In this document: positions 25,074 through 31,505 of the stretch, one piece after another
Position numbering within the stretch: the stretch's first letter is position 1
Layout: each line of letters begins with the position of its first letter
NCBI GenBank assembly: GCA_022841325.1
Contig: JALHRS010000036.1
Coordinates: forward strand, 1-58,657
Reading direction: 5' to 3'
Length of the DNA stretch: 58,657 nucleotides
From: Lysobacterales bacterium
GTDB taxonomy: Bacteria; Pseudomonadota; Gammaproteobacteria; Xanthomonadales; SZUA-5
Program-made: the position numbers and the translations under genes
The notes under the pieces: model-generated
Databases searched by the model: none
What the model saw: only the letters and a program-made list of their open reading frames with translations
Told to the model about the DNA's origin: nothing

Positions 25074-27362
25074 ATGAACAGCTACGCTTCCACGCTTTCG
25101 CAACACCGTGCCTCGCGTCTTTCGACCTGGGTGGCCGCCGCCCTGATGCTGCCCGCCGGTCTGTGCCTGTTGAGCCATGCCCATGCCCAGAGCATCCGTC
25201 CCGGCTACAACCGCGACGTGATCTATCAGGTCTTCGTCGACCGCTTCTTCGACGGCAGCACGGCCAACAACCCGAGCGGCGATCCGCTCTTCGATGCCAG
25301 CGGCACTAACCTGCAGAAGTACCTGGGCGGCGATTTCCAGGGGCTGACGGCCAAGATGAGCTATCTGCAGAACATGGGTGTCAGCGCCATCTGGGTGACC
25401 TCGCCGCTGGACAATCGCAATCTGCAGGCACTGGCGGGTTCGGTGGCGCCCTATCACGGCTACGAGATGCGCGACACCCTGAAGCCCGATGAGCACTTCA
25501 CCACCAGCAGCCGCTCCTGGCAGCCCTTCAGCGATTTCGTCACCGCTGCCCACAATGCCGGCATCAAGGTGATCGTCGACTTCGCGCCCAATCACTCCAA
25601 TGTGCGCGGCTCCGGTGATGACGGCGCCCTCTATGCCAACGGCGTGCTGCAGGCGACCTACAGCAGCAATCCCGGCGGCTTTTTCCAGACTGGTCCGAAC
25701 ATGGGCGGCGCGCAATGGGATTCGCCCTACGAAACCCAGTACTACACCATCTACGATCTGTCGGATCTCAATCAGACCAATCCGACCGTCGATGCGCTGC
25801 TCAAGGGCGCGGTGACCAATCTGCAGAACCTCGGCGTCGACGGTTTTCGCCTGGACGCCGCCAAGCACGTCAACTGGGGCTGGCAATACAGCCTGGCCAA
25901 TCACATCTACAGCAACCAGCAGAGCTTTGTCTTCGGCGAGTGGGTGGCCGACGACAGCAACAATCCGCTGTACAAGGATCTGCTCAAGTTCACCAACAAG
26001 AGCGGCGTCGCCGAGCTGAACTTCCCGCTGTTCACCACCATCAACAGCGTCTTCGGCCAGGGCGGCTCGTTCACCGCGCTGAACTCGGTGCTGGTGCAGC
26101 AGCAGGCCGATTTCGCCTATCAGAACGATCTGGTCAACTTCGTCGACAACCACGACCGCAAGCGCTTCCTGACGGTGGACACCAGCAGCAGCGATCGCGC
26201 CCACCTGCACGGCGCACTGGCCTTCGTGCTCACGGCACGGGGCATACCCTGCATCTATTACGGCACCGAGCAGTACCTCGAAGGTGGTGATGATCCGGAC
26301 AACCGCCGCAGGATGCCCGGTTTCAGCGAAACCACCACCGCCTTCAAGCTGATCAAGAGTCTGTCGACGCTGCGCAAGAACAACGAGGCGCTGGCCTACG
26401 GCTCCATCGGCGAGCGCTGGATGAACAGCAACACCTACATCTACGAGCGCAAGTTCTACGGCAGCGTGGTGGTCGTCGCCATCAACAAGAGCGGCTCGGC
26501 GCAGAGCATCAGTGGTCTGGTCACCTCGCTGCCCACCGGCACTTACAGCGACTATCTGAGCGGATTGGTCAGCGGTGTCTCGCTGACTGCCACCGGCGCC
26601 GTCGGCGGTGGCTACAGCACGGCAAACTTCTCGCTGCCGGCCAACAGCGTATCGGTGTGGCAGCGCGATCCCGCCACCAGCAGCGCCCAGCTCGGCAATG
26701 TCACGCCAACTGCCGCCCAGCCCGGCGTCAAGGTGGTGATTTCCGGGCAGGGCTTCGGCAGCGCCGCCGGCTCGGTCAGGTTCGGCGCCACCCCGGCGTC
26801 GGTGCTGAGCTGGTCCGATCAGCAAGTCGTCGCCACCGTGCCCAGTGTGGGCCAGGGCGTCAGCGCCGTCACCGTGACCCGCTCGGGCAGCACCACGCCG
26901 TCGAACAGCTTCAACTTCACCGTCTACCAGGCCAAGCTGATCCCGGTGACCTTCACCGTCAACAACGCCTCACCCACCAACCCCGGCGACCACATCTACC
27001 TGACCGGCAATACCGTGGAACTCGGCAACTGGTCGACCACGACCACAGGTGCCGTCGGCGCCATGCTGACCACGCCCACCACCTACCCCAACTGGTGGCT
27101 CACGGTCAGCGTGCCAGCCGGCAAGACCCTCCAGTTCAAGGCCATCAAGATCACCGCCGGTGGCGCCGTGACCTGGGAAAACGGCAGCAACCACAGCTAC
27201 ACGGTGCCGGCCTCGGGCGTGGGCAACGTCAACTTCAACTGGCAGTACTTAAGAAGCCGGGGCACGGAAAGACAAGAGGGGCGGGGGGCAGGTGCCCAAC
27301 CACGACGCATGATCTGCAAGTGCGGCAAGGTGCGTCCCCTGCCCCTTGCCCCCTGCCCCTGA
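25074..27362 (+). CDS. Secreted CGTase-like GH13 alpha-amylase with IPT and CBM20 domains
   Basis: 762 residues from ATG 25074 (GGGGAGAG upstream). Signal peptide, then the GH13 barrel with region I DFAPNH, II GFRLDAAKH (nucleophile Asp), III FGEW (acid/base Glu) and IV FVDNHD; then IYYGTEQYLEGG, domain C, an IPT/TIG domain (VTPTAAQPGVKVVISGQGFG) and a C-terminal starch-binding CBM20 (YLTGNTVELGNW, NWWLTVSVPAGKTLQFKAIK). The A-B-C-D-E order and local text match cyclodextrin glucanotransferases closely. The residue after GEW is Val, where CGTases have Phe (Phe259 in Bacillus numbering); the Phe183 counterpart seems to be Trp, so it may hydrolyse more than cyclise. The family normally ends at NWQ-x; here about 37 extra residues are encoded by the following repeat. 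Confidence 0.92.
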   Translation: MNSYASTLSQHRASRLSTWVAAALMLPAGLCLLSHAHAQSIRPGYNRDVIYQVFVDRFFDGSTANNPSGDPLFDASGTNLQKYLGGDFQGLTAKMSYLQNMGVSAIWVTSPLDNRNLQALAGSVAPYHGYEMRDTLKPDEHFTTSSRSWQPFSDFVTAAHNAGIKVIVDFAPNHSNVRGSGDDGALYANGVLQATYSSNPGGFFQTGPNMGGAQWDSPYETQYYTIYDLSDLNQTNPTVDALLKGAVTNLQNLGVDGFRLDAAKHVNWGWQYSLANHIYSNQQSFVFGEWVADDSNNPLYKDLLKFTNKSGVAELNFPLFTTINSVFGQGGSFTALNSVLVQQQADFAYQNDLVNFVDNHDRKRFLTVDTSSSDRAHLHGALAFVLTARGIPCIYYGTEQYLEGGDDPDNRRRMPGFSETTTAFKLIKSLSTLRKNNEALAYGSIGERWMNSNTYIYERKFYGSVVVVAINKSGSAQSISGLVTSLPTGTYSDYLSGLVSGVSLTATGAVGGGYSTANFSLPANSVSVWQRDPATSSAQLGNVTPTAAQPGVKVVISGQGFGSAAGSVRFGATPASVLSWSDQQVVATVPSVGQGVSAVTVTRSGSTTPSNSFNFTVYQAKLIPVTFTVNNASPTNPGDHIYLTGNTVELGNWSTTTTGAVGAMLTTPTTYPNWWLTVSVPAGKTLQFKAIKITAGGAVTWENGSNHSYTVPASGVGNVNFNWQYLRSRGTERQEGRGAGAQPRRMICKCGKVRPLPLAPCP
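27255..27362. repeat. Dispersed GGGGCACGG / CCCCTGCCCC repeat reading into the amylase C terminus
   Basis: A G-rich arm (GGGGCACGGAAAGACAAGAG, GGGCGGGGGGCAGG) is answered by a C-rich arm (CCCCTGCCCCTTGCCCCCTG) ending at the stop codon. It forms a long inverted structure of the same family as at 18.7 and 20.7 kb. It supplies the last codons of the amylase frame and may serve as its terminator. Confidence 0.65.
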
Positions 27363-27420
27363 TTTGATCCGCGAATGCGCTTACCGGCACCAGCGACCGC
27401 GACTCCGATCATTCACGACC

Positions 27421-28065
27421 TCAATACCGCAACAGCCGCTTCGGCTTCCACGGCAGCATTCCGCGCCAGTACTGGATCATCACGAAGCCGGTTGCCAGAC
27501 CGCCGAGGTGCGCGAAATGGGCGACGCCGCCTCCGCGCGTGAAGACGCCAAGGTAAACCTCGATGCCGGCGAAGAGCATCACCGCGAACTTGGCTTTCAT
27601 CGGGATCGGCGGGAACAGCGGCATGATGATGCGGTTGGGGAACATCATGCCAAAGCCCAGCAGGATGCCGTAGACACCGCCGGAGATGCCCACGGTCGGA
27701 TAGGGCTCGCCGCTGAAGCTGGCCACGATCAGCTGGGCCACGCCGGCACCGGCGATGGATACGAGCACGAAGCGCAGGTACGGCCCGGGGCCCCAGAAGC
27801 GTTCCAGATCGCTGCCGAACATCCACAGTGCCAGGCAGTTGAACAGCAGATGCTGGATGCTGCCATGCAGAAAGCCGTAGCTCAGCAGCTGCCAGATCTG
27901 GAACTGCGGCCAGCCACCGAGTTCCAGCGGCAGGCCGCTGCCGCCATTGCCCAGCGGCCACAGCGCGAAATGGATGGTCAGCCAGGCCTGCGGGTCCATC
28001 GACTGCAGCAGATAGATCAGGCCGCAGACAATCAGCAGACCGCGGGTTATCAGAGGGACTTGCAT
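27421..28065 (-). CDS. Rhomboid-family intramembrane serine protease
   Basis: 214 residues from ATG 28065 (QVPLITRGLLIVCGLIYLL...). Six membrane helices are expected. The catalytic serine lies in TVGISGGVYGILLGF (GxSG at the start of helix 4), and the helix-6 histidine in VAHFAHLGGLATGFVM. The helix-2 segment with LLFNCLALWMFG holds the Asn typical of the oxyanion region. It cleaves substrates within the membrane near the outer leaflet; substrate unknown. The window contains an IPTL-CTERM-like protein, but rhombosortase-type pairing is with a different (GlyGly-CTERM) signal, so no link is claimed. It is convergent with the amylase gene and upstream of no other gene. Confidence 0.92.
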   Translation of the reverse strand: MQVPLITRGLLIVCGLIYLLQSMDPQAWLTIHFALWPLGNGGSGLPLELGGWPQFQIWQLLSYGFLHGSIQHLLFNCLALWMFGSDLERFWGPGPYLRFVLVSIAGAGVAQLIVASFSGEPYPTVGISGGVYGILLGFGMMFPNRIIMPLFPPIPMKAKFAVMLFAGIEVYLGVFTRGGGVAHFAHLGGLATGFVMIQYWRGMLPWKPKRLLRY

Positions 28066-28125
28066 GGGTGATCCTGTACCGGCTGACCCGGAATAGTGGT
28101 TCTGCAACGAAAAACTGATCTGGGG

Positions 28126-28524
28126 TCAATCGGGGAAAAGACCACCCCATAGAGCTTCATCCAGATTCTGCGGTTGGCGAACGGCGGTTTTGACCCTGCC
28201 AAGCGCCGTCACCTTGCAGCCCTCGGATTCCAGCAAACGGCGCTGGCGCTCGAAATCGGCGGAGCCCGGGGCAAAGGCAATACTGCCGCTGGCGCGCAGC
28301 ACGCGATGCCAGGGCAGATCGTGGCCGTCAGGCAACTGCGACAGCACCCGGGCCACCAGCCGCGCCCGGCCAGGCAAGCCCGCCCGCAGCGCAACAGCGC
28401 CATAGCTCAGCACCGAGCCCCGCCGAATCGAGGCGACGACGCCGAGGATCAGCTCCCGGGCTCGCTCGGCACTGACTCGCCCGCGGCCGGCGCGATCGGA
28501 TGGAAGGCTGCTAACATCGTCCAC
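28126..28524 (-). CDS. Alkyltransferase-like protein (ATL), MGMT homologue lacking the active-site Cys
   Basis: 132 residues, GTG start. The MGMT DNA-binding domain is present: an RRGSVLSYGAVALRAGLPGRAR helix-turn-helix and LPWHRVLRASG. In true O6-alkylguanine-DNA methyltransferases the motif is PCHRV; here the Cys is Trp (PWHRV), as in the bacterial ATL proteins. ATLs bind O6-alkylguanine, flip it out and hand the lesion to nucleotide-excision repair instead of removing the alkyl group. GATAAT lies 6 nt before the start, suggesting a very short leader. Its start is only 23 bp from the divergent gene at 28548. Confidence 0.92.
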   Translation of the reverse strand: MDDVSSLPSDRAGRGRVSAERARELILGVVASIRRGSVLSYGAVALRAGLPGRARLVARVLSQLPDGHDLPWHRVLRASGSIAFAPGSADFERQRRLLESEGCKVTALGRVKTAVRQPQNLDEALWGGLFPD

Positions 28525-28547
28525 ATCGATTATCCGGAATCATCCCC

Positions 28548-28952
28548 ATGCACAATTTCGAAGACATCCGCTCGCATCTTGCCAGCCGACACCAGTTGAA
28601 CCAGAACCAGCCCTTCGTGATCAGCCTTGACCTGAATCTGCCAGCCGGGCGTGTGCAGAGTCTATTCCTGGCCGACATCGAAACCGAGGACGGCAAGCGT
28701 TTGCTGCGCATGTCCACCCCGGTCGCTCCGCTGTCACGATTGCCGGCGGAAAAATGCCTGCGCTTCAACTGGGCTCAACGTGTCGGCTTTCTGGCCGTGG
28801 ACGACCTCGACGGCACCGCCTACGTGCATCTGTGCGAGAACCGTGGCTATGGCTCGTTGAGCACGCGCGAACTGGATCGCGTACTCAATGAACTGGGGTC
28901 GCTGGCCGACGGTCTGGAATCACTGGTGTCGCCCGGCGAAGACCGAACCTGA
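28548..28952 (+). CDS. Conserved small cytosolic protein, function unknown
   Basis: 134 residues, no signal peptide or membrane helix. Alternation of strands (FVISLDLNLPAGRVQSLFL, KRLLRMSTPVAPLS, AQRVGFLAVDDL) with a C-terminal helical end (STRELDRVLNELGSLADGLESL) recalls the CesT/YbjN-type alpha-beta fold of secretion chaperones, but I recognise no family-specific motif, and there are no secretion genes nearby. It is divergently placed with the ATL gene, sharing a 23-bp gap between start codons, so regulation may be shared. Confidence 0.7.
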   Translation: MHNFEDIRSHLASRHQLNQNQPFVISLDLNLPAGRVQSLFLADIETEDGKRLLRMSTPVAPLSRLPAEKCLRFNWAQRVGFLAVDDLDGTAYVHLCENRGYGSLSTRELDRVLNELGSLADGLESLVSPGEDRT

Positions 28953-29030
28953 GAGCTGCCGCTGCCCTGCCGTCTCGCTGTGCTCTAATCAGCCCTCGTA
29001 CCCCTCAAGATCGCAAATCAGCGCCGCCCG

Positions 29031-30341
29031 ATGCCACTGGAACTCCTGTTGTTGCTGGGCCTGGTCCTGCTCAATGGCTTTTTCGCCCTCAGCGAGATGG
29101 CCGTGGTCACGTCTCGCAAGGGCCGACTGAAACAGCAGGCCGAGACCAATCGCGGTGCCCGCGCTGCCCTGAAGCTGGCCGAGCACCCGGAAACCTTTCT
29201 GTCCGCCGTGCAGACCGGAATCACCCTGGTCGGCATCCTGACCGGCGTCGTCAGTGGTGCTGCCATCGGTGCACGGATTTCGGTCTGGCTGTCGGACGTG
29301 GAACTGCTGGCGGCCTATGCCCAACCCCTGGGTCTGGGCATCGCCGTGGTCGGCATCACCTTGTTCAGCATCATTCTCGGCGAATTGATGCCCAAGCGTC
29401 TGGCATTGCTGGCGCCGGAGCGCATTGCCGTCATCGTCGGCATGCCGATGCTCGTGTTCAGCCGGATCACCCATCCCTTTGTCGTCGTTCTGGCCTTCAT
29501 CACCCGAGCCAGCCTGCGCTTGCTGGGTGCCGGCGAGAGCAACGAGTCTCGCATCACCGATGAAGAGATCCGTCTGCTGGTTGCCGAAAGTGCTGAGCAG
29601 GGCGAGATCGAAGACATCGAACGCAACATGATCAACCGCGCTCTGCGCCTATCGGACCGCAGTGCCGAGAGCGTGATGACGCCTCGAAACCGTATTGCCT
29701 GGCTCGATGCCGAAGCGCCCTTGTCGGAAAATCTGGCGACGATGCGGACCACGCCCTACTCCAGCTATCCGGTCATGCGCGGCAGCGACAAGGAGGTTCT
29801 GGGGGTACTGACGGTGAAATCCCTGATCGAGCGCATCGGCGCCGGCGGCCAGTTCGATCTGTTCAAGCGCCTGGAGAAACCGCTGTACGTGCCCGAATCC
29901 ACCAGCGCCCTGAAACTGCTGAACGATCTCGGCGATGCCGGATCGCGGCTGGCGCTGGTAGTGGATGAATATGGCGACCTGCAAGGTCTGGTCACCCGCA
30001 ACGATGTGCTGGCAGCCATCCTCGGCGCCACCATTCATCAGGGCGGGCCGGACGCGGGTGACGCCATGATCGTCAGTCGAGCCGATGGCAGTTATCTGCT
30101 GGATGGCTCACTCAAGATCGAGGATCTGCGGGATCTGCTGGAACTTCCGGCGCTGCCCGGTGAAGGCGAGCACGAATACCAGACCCTGGCCGGGATGCTG
30201 ATTTCCGAGCTCGGCCATATTCCCAAGGTGGCGGAGACCTACGACTTCGACGATTACCGTTTCGAAGTGGTTGACCGTGATGGCGCCCGAGTCGACAAGG
30301 TACTGGTGTCACTGCTGCGGCCGACTCCGCCAGCCGCGTGA
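29031..30341 (+). CDS. CNNM/CorC-type (HlyC/CorC family) membrane transporter protein
   Basis: 436 residues with the standard three-part layout. An N-terminal DUF21/CNNM membrane domain (LLLLLGLVLLNGFFALSEMAVV, with ALSE at its membrane core; further helices to about residue 150). A CBS pair (about 205-330: RSAESVMTPRNRIAWLDAE, YSSYPVMRG, LALVVDEYGDLQGLVTRNDV). A C-terminal CorC_HlyC domain (TLAGMLISELGHIPKVAETY). The family moves Mg2+/Co2+ or regulates such transport and binds nucleotide through CBS; the hemolysin name is historical. It is a single gene. A CTAAT box lies about 45 nt before the ATG. Confidence 0.93.
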   Translation: MPLELLLLLGLVLLNGFFALSEMAVVTSRKGRLKQQAETNRGARAALKLAEHPETFLSAVQTGITLVGILTGVVSGAAIGARISVWLSDVELLAAYAQPLGLGIAVVGITLFSIILGELMPKRLALLAPERIAVIVGMPMLVFSRITHPFVVVLAFITRASLRLLGAGESNESRITDEEIRLLVAESAEQGEIEDIERNMINRALRLSDRSAESVMTPRNRIAWLDAEAPLSENLATMRTTPYSSYPVMRGSDKEVLGVLTVKSLIERIGAGGQFDLFKRLEKPLYVPESTSALKLLNDLGDAGSRLALVVDEYGDLQGLVTRNDVLAAILGATIHQGGPDAGDAMIVSRADGSYLLDGSLKIEDLRDLLELPALPGEGEHEYQTLAGMLISELGHIPKVAETYDFDDYRFEVVDRDGARVDKVLVSLLRPTPPAA

Positions 30342-30402
30342 CCCAAGCCCATGGGCGCCACGCTCAGGCGCGCCGACGACAGCAGTCATCAAGCCCCGGA
30401 CC

Positions 30403-31296
30403 TCAGCCCGAGCACTGGAAATAGAGGATGTCGGTCGAATCCTTGTCGGTGGACTGACCCAGGCTGATCTTGCCGGATTTGCGCAACTGCACTTCGTCGC
30501 GATGCAGGCGCAGTTCGTCGTCGTCATCCAGGCGCAGATAGGTGCCGTTGGTGCTGCGGTCGGTCAACACGAAATAACCGCGCCTGAACTCGATGGTGGC
30601 GTGGTTGCGCGACACCCATTCGTTGTCGATGACCAGCGAGCTGCCGGGATCGCGGCCGAGGCCGAAAGGTGGCGCCAGACTCGACAGTTCGATCAGTTGA
30701 CCCCGATAGCGCAGGGTCAGCTTGGCACCGGCCGGCGCATCGTCGAGGCGGATCGCACGCGCCACCATGGTGACGTTGGAGGTGTCTTCCTGCCAGATCA
30801 CATCGACGATCTCGACCGGATTGTGCTTGCCGGCCACGCGCACGTCGCCGAGATGGCGGGTGCGGATCATCGAGCTGTTGCTCATGCCCTGGATGGTGGT
30901 CAGCGTGGTCACGATCTGTTCGCGCTTGGCCATCTGGGTCATGCGCGCGGCGGTGTTGACGGCATCGCCGTAAACGTCGCCCTCTTCCAGCAAGGCCTCG
31001 CCATGGTGCAGACCGATGCGCACGGCCAGGAAATCACGCTGCCAGATCAGATCGCCGTGCACCCGGCGCTGCATGTCGATGGCCGACATGATGCCGGCCA
31101 TGGGGCCCGGAAAGGTGCACATGAGTTCATCGCCGATGGTCTTGATGACCCGGCCCCCGTGCTGCTGGGTGATCTCGGTCAGTACCGAAAGAACCGCCGA
31201 GGTGATCGACCGGGCGCCGACGTCGCCAAGCTTCTCGAACAGCTTGGTGCTGCCCGCGATGTCGGCAAAGAGGATGGTGATGGGCTGAAGACTCAT
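30403..31296 (-). CDS. Class III adenylate/guanylate cyclase with FHA domain
   Basis: 297 residues. The cyclase domain comes first: ILFADIAGSTKLFEKLG (metal-binding Asp), GGRVIKTIGDELMCTFP, then RIGLHHGEALLEEGDVYGDAVNTAARM with the transition-state Asn and Arg. The FHA domain (about 205-290) has FGLGRDPGSSLVIDN, SRNHATIEF and DRSTNGTYLR, the phosphothreonine-binding loops. Cyclase-FHA proteins are found in Xanthomonadales and Myxococcales and link cyclic-nucleotide output to phosphoprotein binding. Cytosolic, no transmembrane region. The nucleotide specificity (ATP or GTP) cannot be told from the text. A TAGCAT box lies 8 nt before the ATG. Confidence 0.93.
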   Translation of the reverse strand: MSLQPITILFADIAGSTKLFEKLGDVGARSITSAVLSVLTEITQQHGGRVIKTIGDELMCTFPGPMAGIMSAIDMQRRVHGDLIWQRDFLAVRIGLHHGEALLEEGDVYGDAVNTAARMTQMAKREQIVTTLTTIQGMSNSSMIRTRHLGDVRVAGKHNPVEIVDVIWQEDTSNVTMVARAIRLDDAPAGAKLTLRYRGQLIELSSLAPPFGLGRDPGSSLVIDNEWVSRNHATIEFRRGYFVLTDRSTNGTYLRLDDDDELRLHRDEVQLRKSGKISLGQSTDKDSTDILYFQCSG

Positions 31297-31505
31297 GGGT
31301 CCAATGCTAGGCGATCGCCACCGGCGGGCAAAGTAGGGAAAGTCCAGTATTCGCGATACTGATCGATCAGCGAAGAAAATTTTGTGCAGCTTTGATCATT
31401 CAAGTTGCCCAAGGCTACACGGGTATGTCAACCGTTGCCGGACTGGATCGTTGTCCATGGCAAACAATTCGCCGGATCCGGCCGAAAACCCCGTCAGGAG
31501 GCTGC

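Noticed and set aside
24909..26825. 638-residue minus-strand ORF across the amylase gene
   Set aside because: Antisense to a well-supported GH13 gene; no domain and no ribosome-binding site.
27421..28065. Rhomboid protease as a rhombosortase for the C-terminal tails
   Set aside because: Rhombosortases process GlyGly-CTERM signals, and neither the DGFE tail nor the IPTL-like tail matches; the rhomboid looks like the ordinary family.
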